In this document: piece by piece, positions 45,860 to 54,465 of the stretch
How the letters are laid out: each line of letters starts with the position of its first letter
How positions within the stretch are numbered: the first letter of the stretch is position 1
Assembly (NCBI RefSeq): GCF_009729095.1
Contig: NZ_VTGX01000002.1
Location: 1,116,001 to 1,180,000 of the forward strand
DNA from: Mycolicibacterium sp. CBMA 247
GTDB lineage: Bacteria; Actinomycetota; Actinomycetes; Mycobacteriales; Mycobacteriaceae
Length of the DNA stretch: 64,000 bases
Direction of reading: 5' to 3'
Position numbers and translations under genes: made by a program
The notes under the pieces: model-generated
Seen by the model: the letters and a program-made list of their open reading frames with translations, nothing else
Told to the model about the DNA's origin: nothing
Database searches by the model: none

Positions 45860-47163
45860 AAAGCATCGGCACCCTGATTGCGATTGCCCGACGAAATTTT
45901 CTGGCAGTGCTGTGCTGGACATTGCTCGGTGGCGCCATCGTCAGCGCCATGACCTTCTTTCTGCCGGTGGAGTACGAGGCGAGTGCCCGCGTGATGATCG
46001 TGGCGCCCTACTGGAACGATTCGACAGCCATTGCGGACCCGAATATGGGTGGCGCTGCGCTGGCTTATGGCGACGAGTTCACCCAGCAGCGCGTGGCGAG
46101 CTATGCGCGGCTGGTCGGGACCCCGTTCATCACCGGGCCGGTGAGCGAACGTTTGGGCCTTGGGATCTCGGCGCGGGACCTGAGCCGGAAGGTGACCACG
46201 CATGTGATCCCGGATACGGTCATCATGGAGATACAGGCGAACGACCGGTCGCCGACGACAGCGGCACTGATCGCCGACGAGACGGCACGGCAGCTGATAA
46301 CCACTGTCAAGGAGGTTGAGCGACCGCCTTTCACGCGGGTGTCGCCGGTCCAGCCGTTGTTGGTGGAATCCGCCTCCGTTCCCACTCATCCGGTGTCACC
46401 GCGGACAATGCTCTATGTCGGATCGGGATTACTTCTCGGGTTTCTCACCGGATTGACCTATGTGTCGATGCGGGAAGGCAGGGCCCTTGCCGAACTCGGG
46501 GACTCCGCGGACGACGCCGGCAACGTGCTCGGCATTCTGTCGGCGGATGAACTGGGCGCCGATCCCGTCGACGCGGACGCGGGCTTTGTCGAGCTCCAGA
46601 TCAACGTGCTGCGCGAAGATGCCTGGGCCCCTTTGCTGTTCGTCGCACCCCGCGGCACACCGGCCGTGGTGCTGGCCGCTCGGCGATTGGCAGCAATCAT
46701 GTCGGCGGGCCGGAGTCGGCGGCCGGTCCTCGTCATCGCCGATTCGTCGGTGGATACCGGTGCGGCGGGACAGCCGGGTCTTGTGGACGTGGCCGCCGGC
46801 CGCGTTGCGCTCGACGATGCGATCGTGTTCGACGATGTCGGGGAATTCGACTGGCTGCCGTTCGGGGGCTCGAAGGAGTCTGTCGCACGTCCGCGTTGCG
46901 AGGCGCTGAACGCTGTGCTCGATCAACTGGCGGCCACCCATGACGTGCTCGTCGTCGCACCGGCGGTGCTGGAGTCGGTCGAGGCGATCGATCTGACGGT
47001 TTGGGGCAGCGCGACGGTGCTGGTGACCGAAGCCCCAGGGACATCGAGTTCCGAGGTGCGAGAGGCCGAGTGGCTGTTGAGGATGGGGGAGGGACGCTAC
47101 CTCGGGCGGATCATCATGGCGGCACCTGCATTTGCACACAACGGTCTGGCCGACAGGTTGTAG
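45856..47163 (+). CDS. Wzz-like polysaccharide co-polymerase with degenerate kinase-like domain
   Basis: A 435-residue protein. Transmembrane segments near residues 15-37 (AVLCWTLLGGAIVSAMTFFLP) and 178-196 (MLYVGSGLLLGFLTGLTYV) flank a Wzz-type extracytoplasmic domain. The cytoplasmic part follows the layout of bacterial tyrosine kinases (LLFVAPRGTPAVVLAARRLAAIM) but has no Walker A Gly-Lys-Ser/Thr, and there is no C-terminal tyrosine cluster. It probably sets chain length without kinase activity. Confidence 0.8.
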   Translation: MKSIGTLIAIARRNFLAVLCWTLLGGAIVSAMTFFLPVEYEASARVMIVAPYWNDSTAIADPNMGGAALAYGDEFTQQRVASYARLVGTPFITGPVSERLGLGISARDLSRKVTTHVIPDTVIMEIQANDRSPTTAALIADETARQLITTVKEVERPPFTRVSPVQPLLVESASVPTHPVSPRTMLYVGSGLLLGFLTGLTYVSMREGRALAELGDSADDAGNVLGILSADELGADPVDADAGFVELQINVLREDAWAPLLFVAPRGTPAVVLAARRLAAIMSAGRSRRPVLVIADSSVDTGAAGQPGLVDVAAGRVALDDAIVFDDVGEFDWLPFGGSKESVARPRCEALNAVLDQLAATHDVLVVAPAVLESVEAIDLTVWGSATVLVTEAPGTSSSEVREAEWLLRMGEGRYLGRIIMAAPAFAHNGLADRL

Positions 47164-47194
47164 TCGGCGCTACGAATCGACGATCTGGAGAACC

Positions 47195-48460
47195 ATGGAA
47201 CTCTTGAAGCGATGGTGGATCGTATCGCGTCGACGCTGGTTGGTTCTCGCCGTCTGCCTGGTTGTGGCTTTGGTCGGGGTGAGTGCCTACAACGTCACCG
47301 TCCACACGCAGTACACGGCTTCGACCCAACTGTTTCTGAGAGCGCCCGATGTCAAGACTTCGGCCGGCGCCTACCAGGGCGACCTCTTCTCGCGACAGCG
47401 TGTTCAGACGTACTCGAAGATGTTCCAGAGCGACGATCTCGCTCAACGCGTCATCGACCGACTGGGACTGAAGCTGACCCCTCAGCAGTTGGTCAGCCAG
47501 GTGTCCGCTTCGACCGTCAAAGATACTGTCTTGATGGTGGTTTCGGTGACCGATCCGAGTCGGGAACGGGCGGCGAACATCGCCAACGCCTACGGTGACG
47601 TGCTCGATTCCTATGTGGCGAAGATCGAGTACATCGATAACAACCCCGACATCCCGCCGTTGGTTCAGGTGGTGACCCGGGCGAATCCGGCCACCGCGGT
47701 TCCTACGGGATATCCGTTGTGGCTGATCAGCGCTGCTGCATTGGTCGGCGCTCTGGTCGTGGCACTGGCGCTGATCTGGCTCCTGGAACGCTTTGACACG
47801 AAGGTGCGGTCACGCCGTGCTGTGGAGGCAATCACCGGCAGCACGGTAATCGGCCAGTTCGCGCGCAACAAGGTGTTGTCCCGGAATGCCGACGTGGACG
47901 CAGTTTTCGACGCTGACGAGAACTTCAGGCAGGCTGCCTTACGCCTGAGCATCAACGTCGATTCGATCCTGCACCGGCTTCCTGACCTGAGCAAGCCGCC
48001 GGTGTTGGCGGTGGTCGCCCCGCGCCACGGGGACGGCGCGACCATGGTGTCGAGAACGCTCGGCCGCGCGTTCGCCGAACGTGGAAGATCCGTTGTGGAG
48101 ATGCAATTCGGTTCGGAGAGCGAACTGTCGGAGCCGCAGCACGCGCATGCCGGTTCCATCACGATCACAACGGTCGGCCTCACGCCCTTGCTCACCGCCA
48201 AAGCCTTCGATTACCGCCTGGATGCCGCCAAGGAAGGTGCCGACATCGTCATCCTGGATTCCCCGGCTTTCACGGAATCCGTTGAGGCTCAGGTGCTGGT
48301 CGGTGCCGCCGACGTCGTCGTCCAGGTGGTCGACGCCGATGCGTCGACACATTCGCTGACCGAGATTGCGGACGGGACAAGGGTTATCGGCACCCCGGTC
48401 CTCGGGGTGGTAGTCAACTTCGCCCGACACTCCACGACGGTGGACGGCCGGTATCTGTAG
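47195..48460 (+). CDS. Second Wzz-like co-polymerase with degenerate Walker A
   Basis: A 421-residue protein with N-terminal helix WLVLAVCLVVALVGVSAYNV, a Wzz extracytoplasmic domain (residues 37-170), a second helix (LWLISAAALVGALVVALALIWLL) and a cytoplasmic kinase-like domain. At the Walker A site the sequence is VAPRHGDGATMVSRTLGRAF, so the invariant Lys is missing. A Walker B-like IVILDSP remains. There is no tyrosine-rich tail. The ATG at 47195 follows GGAGAACC. It is a distant paralogue of the preceding gene. Confidence 0.83.
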   Translation: MELLKRWWIVSRRRWLVLAVCLVVALVGVSAYNVTVHTQYTASTQLFLRAPDVKTSAGAYQGDLFSRQRVQTYSKMFQSDDLAQRVIDRLGLKLTPQQLVSQVSASTVKDTVLMVVSVTDPSRERAANIANAYGDVLDSYVAKIEYIDNNPDIPPLVQVVTRANPATAVPTGYPLWLISAAALVGALVVALALIWLLERFDTKVRSRRAVEAITGSTVIGQFARNKVLSRNADVDAVFDADENFRQAALRLSINVDSILHRLPDLSKPPVLAVVAPRHGDGATMVSRTLGRAFAERGRSVVEMQFGSESELSEPQHAHAGSITITTVGLTPLLTAKAFDYRLDAAKEGADIVILDSPAFTESVEAQVLVGAADVVVQVVDADASTHSLTEIADGTRVIGTPVLGVVVNFARHSTTVDGRYL

Positions 48461-48488
48461 GGGTGGGGTCACCTGGGAGCCTACGGAC

Positions 48489-49991
48489 ATGAACGGGATC
48501 GCCGGACGGATCACCACGGTCCTGGTGCTCGTGGCGGTATTCGTGACCGCCAGCCTCTATTTCACCCACTCCAATCCCCACGAGGAGGCGCCACTCCCTC
48601 AAGAGGAGAGGGTGAGCAGCGAACATGCCGTTACCGCGTACCTGCCTTTCGATCTTCCCGTCGGTCGGACACCGCGGAAGGTATTCGCGCACTATGTGCC
48701 GAATTTCCCCATATCAATCGACAACGTGGACGGCGATGACGACTATTATCAGCGGCAATATCTTGCCCCGGAAGGTGAAGGGGGAATTCATGCCAGCTAC
48801 GGCGGATTGCTCCGAGATCGTCCGCTGCCCCGCAAGCGCATCGATCAGCCGGATTGGCAAATCGCGGATTTCGCCACCGAAATCGGACAAGCTAAATCAG
48901 TGGGAATAGATGGATTCGCCATAGACGCCATCAAACCGCGAGCGCAGTCGGATGTCGTGGACAAACTTCTGGCAGCCGCCGCCCAGAAGGGCGACTTCGA
49001 CATCCTCATCACCGCCGATATATCTGGTCCGCTGTCCGGTCTTTCGGTTGAAGAGTTCGTCGCAGACATCTCCACGTATCTCGCTGCGCCTGCGGCATAT
49101 CGGCTTGCGGATGGCACTCCGGTGCTCAGTGCGTTCGCCGCGGAGCGCCGAAAGCCAGAGTGGTGGGCCGCAGTGCTGGCAGCCCTGACCGCGAAATTGC
49201 GCACCAAGGTCGCGTTCGTCCCCGTGTTCGTCGATGTCTCGGACAACATCGCTGAATACGATTCGATCTCCTACGGATTCTCCGCCTGGGGAGGAAGAAG
49301 CCCACGCGGAATGGCCTTGTCGAATCATGCCCGTGGATCGCCAAGCGATCTGATCAATCAAGCACATCTTCGGGGAAAGATCTGGATGCAGTCCATCCCC
49401 TTTCAGGACAGCAGGCCACGTAGCGGTATCTTCGAAGAGTCGCTGAATGGGATGACCAATCGAATGGCGTGGCAGCTTGCGATCGAGAACGGGGCTGAAT
49501 GGGTTCAGCTCATCACCTGGAATGACTACGCGGAATCTACGGCGATGGCTCCATCGGTCGCCCATGGGTGGCGAATGCTCGACCTCAATGCGAACGATAT
49601 CGCCACATTCAAATGGGGTAAGCCGCCCAGAATTACCCGCGATGCAATTTTTGTCTCCTACCGTATCCAGCCCGTCGCAGCCCTTCCGGCATATCCCGAA
49701 ACACTGCTGATGCGCCCGGGCCCTGACACTGCTGAACCGTGGGATGCCATCGAGGTGGTCAGTTTTGCCACCGCTCCCGGCCGAATCGAGGTCGTCGCCG
49801 GCGATGAACTGACAACGTGTTCTGCCCCCGTCGGCCGCGGAACATGCCTGGCACCGCTGCGCCTCGGATCCTTCACGGTGACGATGACACGCGACGGCGT
49901 TGTGGTGGCGTCGGCACAGGCGGACGTCCCAGTGGTCGACCCCCCATTCGTTCAGGACCTGCAATACCGGTTGGTCGGCGGTTTACGGTAG
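48489..49991 (+). CDS. Exported GH71-like glycoside hydrolase (alpha-1,3-glucanase family)
   Basis: A 500-residue protein with an N-terminal signal or anchor (RITTVLVLVAVFVTASLYF). The catalytic domain starts RKVFAHYVPNFPIS, then AKSVGIDGFAIDAIKP, and near residue 340 ENGAEWVQLITWNDYAESTAMAPS. These are the landmarks of GH71 mutanase-type enzymes, with the conserved WNDY(A/G)E segment. About 100 C-terminal residues form a small beta-rich domain. It presumably trims the exported polymer or a related alpha-glucan. ATG at 48489 follows GGGAG. It is the last island gene; convergent steroid genes follow 102 bases later. Confidence 0.82.
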   Translation: MNGIAGRITTVLVLVAVFVTASLYFTHSNPHEEAPLPQEERVSSEHAVTAYLPFDLPVGRTPRKVFAHYVPNFPISIDNVDGDDDYYQRQYLAPEGEGGIHASYGGLLRDRPLPRKRIDQPDWQIADFATEIGQAKSVGIDGFAIDAIKPRAQSDVVDKLLAAAAQKGDFDILITADISGPLSGLSVEEFVADISTYLAAPAAYRLADGTPVLSAFAAERRKPEWWAAVLAALTAKLRTKVAFVPVFVDVSDNIAEYDSISYGFSAWGGRSPRGMALSNHARGSPSDLINQAHLRGKIWMQSIPFQDSRPRSGIFEESLNGMTNRMAWQLAIENGAEWVQLITWNDYAESTAMAPSVAHGWRMLDLNANDIATFKWGKPPRITRDAIFVSYRIQPVAALPAYPETLLMRPGPDTAEPWDAIEVVSFATAPGRIEVVAGDELTTCSAPVGRGTCLAPLRLGSFTVTMTRDGVVVASAQADVPVVDPPFVQDLQYRLVGGLR

Positions 49992-50093
49992 TCGCGTTCC
50001 ATGACAAACCCGCTGGTGCCCGGTGAGGGTGCCGCGCAGCCGTTTCGGAGGGAAGCCTCGGGTTGCGGGCAGGCTTTGGCGTGCTCGACCGGC

Positions 50094-50954
50094 TTAAGCC
50101 GGCACCAACTCCACGCCCGACAGCACGACGGCGTTGTCCCGCGACGGTGCGGTCAGCACGCCGATGAACTTGCCGTCTTCCTTCCAGATGTTGGCCTGCA
50201 GGGTCTCGCCGGGGAACACCACGCCGGCGAACCGGGCGCCGTAGCTCGCCACCTGGGACACGTCGCCGTCGAGCAGGTTGTCGACGATCGCCTTGCAGCC
50301 GATGCCGTAGGTGCACAGCCCGTGCAGGATCGGCCGGTCGAAGCCCGCCGCCGCGGCGAACGCCGGGTCGGAGTGCAGGGGATTACGGTCACCGCACAGC
50401 CGGTACAACAGCGCCTGCTGCGGCAGAATCGGCAACGCGATCTCGACATCGGGTGCACGATCGGGCAGTTCGGCCGAGGTCGCAGGACCGCGCTCGCCGC
50501 CGAAACCACCTTCGCCACGGGCGAAGATCGACCGCTTGGTGGTCCACAGCACGGTGCCCGACGGATCGGTCACCGTGGACTCGCTGACAATGACGGCGGC
50601 CTTGCCCTTGTCCCAGATCTCGGTGAAGCGCTGCACCGACTTCGCGGTTCCGCTGGTCGGGATGGGGCCCGGAACGCTGACCGCCTCGCTGGCGTGCAGC
50701 ACCTTGGACAGCTCGATGTCGATGCCGGGGAACTGCACCTTGGGCGGCTCGGTCATGTGGAAGCTGACCGCGACGTTGCCGAATGTCGGCAGCACCTGTG
50801 GGGTGTCGTCGACGAGATAGCTCAGCTCGCGCGCGTCCATCGGATCGGCGCCAGCACCGAGGCCCAGGTGGTACAGCTGGATGTCGCTGCTGGTCCAGGA
50901 GAACTCGATGGGTTCCAGCTCGGCGCCCAGCGCCTTGTCGAGATCGATCGGCAT
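50094..50954 (-). CDS. Rv3538-like 2-enoyl acyl-CoA hydratase (MaoC/hot-dog)
   Basis: A 286-residue double hot-dog hydratase. The C-terminal hydratase motif is LCGDRNPLHSDPAFAAAAGFDRPILHGLCTYG, with the Asp and His of R-specific enoyl-CoA hydratases. Length and position next to kstD match M. tuberculosis Rv3538 (called Hsd4B or ChsH3 in different papers), which hydrates steroid side-chain enoyl-CoAs. The ATG at 50954 lies one base after the kstD stop; the frame extends upstream but only into kstD. The palindrome CCGGCTTAAGCCGG (50089-50102) covers its stop codon. Confidence 0.92.
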   Translation of the reverse strand: MPIDLDKALGAELEPIEFSWTSSDIQLYHLGLGAGADPMDARELSYLVDDTPQVLPTFGNVAVSFHMTEPPKVQFPGIDIELSKVLHASEAVSVPGPIPTSGTAKSVQRFTEIWDKGKAAVIVSESTVTDPSGTVLWTTKRSIFARGEGGFGGERGPATSAELPDRAPDVEIALPILPQQALLYRLCGDRNPLHSDPAFAAAAGFDRPILHGLCTYGIGCKAIVDNLLDGDVSQVASYGARFAGVVFPGETLQANIWKEDGKFIGVLTAPSRDNAVVLSGVELVPA

Positions 50955-50955
50955 G

Positions 50956-52662
50956 TCAGGCCCCTGTGTTCGATGTGGCGGGCCCCGCCGCGGCAATATC
51001 GAGGGCCGCGAGGTACCCGAAGGTCATGGCGGGACCAATGGTGCCGCCGGGGCCGGGATAGGTGTGACCCATCACCGGTGAGCTGACGTTACCTGCGGCG
51101 TAGAGGCCCTCGATCACGGAGTTGTCGTCACGCAGCGCCCGGCCGTGCACGTCGGTGCGGATACCGCCCTTGGTGCCCAGGTCGCCCGGCACCATCTTGG
51201 CCGCGTAGAACGGGCCGTGCTTGATCTCGCCGAGGTTGGGGTTGGGCTTGTTGGTGGGATCGCCGTAGTAGCGGTCGTAGGCGCTCTCGCCGCGGTGGAA
51301 GTCCTCGTCCACCCCGGAGCGGGCGAAGCCGTTGAACTTCTCGACGGTCGCGGCGAACGCTTCGGCGGGAAGGCCGGTCTTGGCGGCCAGCTCGTCGAGG
51401 GTGTCGGCCTTGACGATGACGCCGGACTCAAGCCACTTCTTCGGAATGCGTTGTCCGGGCTGCAGACCCGCGAAGATGAAGCGGTCGCGGTACTGCTGGT
51501 CGAAGACCAGCCAGGCCGGAATGTTCTCGCCAGGGCCGGCGCCCTGACCATACTCGCCGCCGTACATGTGGTGGCAGGCCTCGACATAGGGCATCGATTC
51601 GTTCATGAACCGCTTGCCGGACATGTTGACGATGATCGAGCCGGGGGAGTTGCGCTCGGACAGCGCGAACCATGGCGAGTCGACCAGCGGGACCGTCGGG
51701 CCCCACCACGAGTCCTCCATGAATTCGAGTGCAGCACCCTGCTTTTCGGCGGCCAGGATGCCGTCGCCGGTGTTGGCTACCGCGCCAACGGTCCACTCGG
51801 TGGTGATCGGAGCGCGCTGGTACTTCACCCGCATCTGCTCGTTGTGCTCGAACCCACCGGAGCCCAGGATCACCGCGCGGCGGGCCCGGATCAGTTGCGG
51901 CTCAGCATTTCCGGCGTCGCGAGCATCAACGACATAGACGCCACGGACGACGCCGTCCTCGACGTACAGATCGGTCAGCGCGGTGTTCAGCTGGACCGGG
52001 ACGCCGGCCTGCTGCAGGCCGATACGCAGCGGGGCGATCAGAGCGCGGCCCATCCCGACCAGGTTCTTCCCGGTGGCGTTGGCCCACACGGACCGGACGC
52101 CTACCTTGATGCTGCGCAGCACACCGCGGGGATGACGCTTGAGCTGGTTGAGCCGCACGTAGTCCTGCTGCATCACCACCATGTTCATCGGCACCTTGCC
52201 GTACGGCGGCTCCAGGCCCTTTTCGTCAACCCCGAGCTTCTTGGCGTTGAACGGCTTGGGTTCCACTGAGCGGCCGGTGGGCTTGCCGCCCGGCGTCTCG
52301 GGGTAATAATCGGAGTATCCGGGCACCCAGCACAGTTTCAGGGGTGAGTGCTTGAGGACGAACGACAGCATCTCGGGCGAGCGGTCGAGATACGTGTCGA
52401 TCTTCTCCGCGGGCACCACGTCACCGATGATGTTGTGCAGGTAGGTGCGGGCGGCGTCGGGGGTGTCCTTGACCCCGTCACGCTTGAGAATCTCGTTGTT
52501 CGGGATCCATACCCCACCACCGGATCGCGCAGTGGATCCTCCATAGTGCGGGGCCTTCTCGACGACTACTGTCGAGAGGCCCTTGTGGGCAGCGGTGAGG
52601 GCGGCGACCATGCCGGCAGCCCCGCTACCGACCACGACGACGTCGTACTCCTGTCCAGTCAT
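50956..52662 (-). CDS. kstD: 3-Ketosteroid delta-1-dehydrogenase
   Basis: The 568-residue flavoenzyme introduces the C1-C2 double bond in ring A of 3-ketosteroids, preparing ring B opening. FAD motif VVVVGSGAAGMVAALTAAHKGLSTVVVEK at the N-terminus, PHYGGSTARSGGGVWIP, and near the C-terminus GHTYPGPGGTIGPAMTFGYLAA with the active-site Tyr and Gly of KstD. The ATG at 52662 is two bases from the KstR operator, implying a leaderless transcript. Upstream in-frame starts would run through the operator and are rejected. Confidence 0.96.
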   Translation of the reverse strand: MTGQEYDVVVVGSGAAGMVAALTAAHKGLSTVVVEKAPHYGGSTARSGGGVWIPNNEILKRDGVKDTPDAARTYLHNIIGDVVPAEKIDTYLDRSPEMLSFVLKHSPLKLCWVPGYSDYYPETPGGKPTGRSVEPKPFNAKKLGVDEKGLEPPYGKVPMNMVVMQQDYVRLNQLKRHPRGVLRSIKVGVRSVWANATGKNLVGMGRALIAPLRIGLQQAGVPVQLNTALTDLYVEDGVVRGVYVVDARDAGNAEPQLIRARRAVILGSGGFEHNEQMRVKYQRAPITTEWTVGAVANTGDGILAAEKQGAALEFMEDSWWGPTVPLVDSPWFALSERNSPGSIIVNMSGKRFMNESMPYVEACHHMYGGEYGQGAGPGENIPAWLVFDQQYRDRFIFAGLQPGQRIPKKWLESGVIVKADTLDELAAKTGLPAEAFAATVEKFNGFARSGVDEDFHRGESAYDRYYGDPTNKPNPNLGEIKHGPFYAAKMVPGDLGTKGGIRTDVHGRALRDDNSVIEGLYAAGNVSSPVMGHTYPGPGGTIGPAMTFGYLAALDIAAAGPATSNTGA

Positions 52663-52663
52663 G

Positions 52664-52677
52664 TAGAACACGTTATA
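52664..52677. promoter_or_regulatory. KstR operator between kstD and hsaE
   Basis: TAGAACACGTTATA fits TnnAACnnGTTnnA exactly. It touches the kstD start (52662, minus) and lies 58 bases upstream of hsaE (52736, plus), so it can repress both directions. Confidence 0.93.
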
Positions 52678-52735
52678 GAATTGGCCGGCCATACAACAAC
52701 ACCCCCGGTCAAAGAAGTGAGGGGACTTCACCACA

Positions 52736-53521
52736 ATGCTTAGTGACGAGGTGCGCGCCCAGCTGGCCGCCGACTTGGCCCAGGCCGAGCGCAGCCGGGT
52801 TCCGATAACCCCGTTGACCGACGGCAACCCAGGGATCGACGTTGTCGATGCATACGAGGTCCAGCTGATCAACATCCGGCAGCGGGTCGCCGAAGGTGCC
52901 CGGATTATCGGCCACAAGGTCGGGCTGTCCAGCAAGGCGATGCAGGACATGATGGGTGTCGACGAGCCGGATTACGGCCATCTCCTCGACGAGATGGAGG
53001 TGTTCGAGAACGTCCCGGTGAAGTCGTCGAACTTCCTGTACCCGCGGGTCGAGGTCGAGGTCGGGTTCATCCTGGCCGACGATCTGCCCGGGGCCGGCTG
53101 CACCGAGGAGGACGTGCTTGCCGCGACGGCCGCGTTCGCCCCGGCGATCGAGCTGATCGACACCCGCATCACCAACTGGCAGATCAAGTTGTGCGACACC
53201 ATCGCCGACAACGCCTCGAGCGCCGGATGGGTGCTAGGGGAAGCGCGGGTGTCGCCCAAGGACATCGATATCTGCAATATCGACGCAGTGCTGACCAACC
53301 ACGGCGAGGTCGTCGCCGAGGGACGCAGCGATGCGGTGCTGGGGAATCCGGTCACCGCGGTGGCCTGGCTGGCCCGCAAGGTGGAGAGCTTCGGAGTGCG
53401 TTTGAAGGCCGGCGACATCGTGTTGCCGGGCTCGTGCACGCGTGCGATAGATGCACCTCCGGGCAGCGATTTCGTCGCAGACTTCGCCGGGCTAGGTTCA
53501 GTACAACTCCGTTTTGAGTGA
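52736..53521 (+). CDS. hsaE: 2-Hydroxyhexa-2,4-dienoate hydratase HsaE
   Basis: A 261-residue fumarylacetoacetase-fold hydratase that converts the dienoate released from cleaved ring A into 4-hydroxy-2-oxohexanoate. Motifs: GHKVGLSSKAMQDMMGVDEPDYGHLLDEM, EVEVGFILADDLPG (metal-binding Glu) and LKAGDIVLPGSCTRAI. ATG at 52736 follows GAGGGGAC. First gene of hsaE-hsaG-hsaF, the order of Rv3536c-Rv3534c. Confidence 0.95.
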   Translation: MLSDEVRAQLAADLAQAERSRVPITPLTDGNPGIDVVDAYEVQLINIRQRVAEGARIIGHKVGLSSKAMQDMMGVDEPDYGHLLDEMEVFENVPVKSSNFLYPRVEVEVGFILADDLPGAGCTEEDVLAATAAFAPAIELIDTRITNWQIKLCDTIADNASSAGWVLGEARVSPKDIDICNIDAVLTNHGEVVAEGRSDAVLGNPVTAVAWLARKVESFGVRLKAGDIVLPGSCTRAIDAPPGSDFVADFAGLGSVQLRFE

Positions 53522-53547
53522 GTCTTCGAAAGACGTAGGGAGAAACC

Positions 53548-54465
53548 ATGCCGAACAAGGCATCCGTCGCGATCGTCGGATCCGGCAACATCAGCACCGA
53601 TCTGCTCTACAAGCTGCTGCGGTCGGAGTGGCTGGAGCCGCGTTGGATGATCGGCATCGATCCGGCGTCCGAAGGTCTGGCCCGGGCCCGCAAGCTGGGC
53701 CTGGAAACCAGCCACGAGGGTGTGGACTGGCTGCTGGCCCAGGACGAGAAGCCCGACCTGGTGTTCGAGGCCACCAGCGCCTACGTGCACCGGGATGCGG
53801 CCCCGCGGTATGCCGAGGCCGGCATCCGCGCGATCGATCTGACCCCGGCCGCGGTCGGTCCGGGCGTGATCCCGCCGGCGAATCTGCGGGCGCATCTGGA
53901 CGCACCGAACGTCAACATGGTGACCTGCGGTGGGCAGGCCACCATCCCGATGGTTTACGCCGTCTCGCGTGTCGTGGATGTGCCGTATGCCGAGATCGTG
54001 GCGTCGGTGTCCTCGGCCTCGGCCGGTCCGGGCACCCGGGCCAACATCGACGAGTTCACCAAGACCACCAGTGCGGGTGTGCGCGATATAGGCGGGGCCC
54101 GCAACGGCAAGGCGATCATCATCCTGAATCCGGCTGAGCCGCCGATGATCATGCGCGACACCATCTTCTGCGCGATCCCCGAGGATGCCGATCACGCCGC
54201 GATCACCGCCTCGATCAAGGATGTGGTGGCCGAGGTGCAGACCTATGTGCCGGGCTACCGGCTGCTCAACGAACCGCAGTTCGACGAACCGTCGGTGGTC
54301 AACGGTGGAAATCACCTGGTCACCGTGTTCGTGGAGGTGGAGGGTGCCGGTGACTACCTGCCGCCCTACGCTGGAAATCTGGACATCATGACCGCGGCGG
54401 CGACCAAGGTCGGCGAGGAAATCGCGAAAGAGTCGCTGGCGGTAACTGGAGGTGCGCAGGCATGA
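53548..54465 (+). CDS. hsaG: Acylating propanal/acetaldehyde dehydrogenase HsaG
   Basis: The 305-residue enzyme oxidises the aldehyde released by HsaF to its CoA ester, with substrate channelling in the HsaF-HsaG complex. Rossmann motif [18 protein letters not shown] at the N-terminus and the catalytic Cys in [21 protein letters not shown] at 53548 is preceded by AGGGAGAAACC. Its end overlaps the hsaF start by four bases (ATGA), in keeping with complex formation. Confidence 0.95.
   Translation: MPNKASVAIVGSGNISTDLLYKLLRSEWLEPRWMIGIDPASEGLARARKLGLETSHEGVDWLLAQDEKPDLVFEATSAYVHRDAAPRYAEAGIRAIDLTPAAVGPGVIPPANLRAHLDAPNVNMVTCGGQATIPMVYAVSRVVDVPYAEIVASVSSASAGPGTRANIDEFTKTTSAGVRDIGGARNGKAIIILNPAEPPMIMRDTIFCAIPEDADHAAITASIKDVVAEVQTYVPGYRLLNEPQFDEPSVVNGGNHLVTVFVEVEGAGDYLPPYAGNLDIMTAAATKVGEEIAKESLAVTGGAQA

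Noticed and set aside
50089..50102. CCGGCTTAAGCCGG as a terminator between the island and the Rv3538-like gene
   Set aside because: Perfect palindrome but with no loop and overlapping a stop codon; seven-base arms are too weak to call.
52972..54315. A 447-codon minus-strand frame over hsaE and hsaG
   Set aside because: Antisense to two conserved enzymes with clear catalytic motifs; no features of its own.
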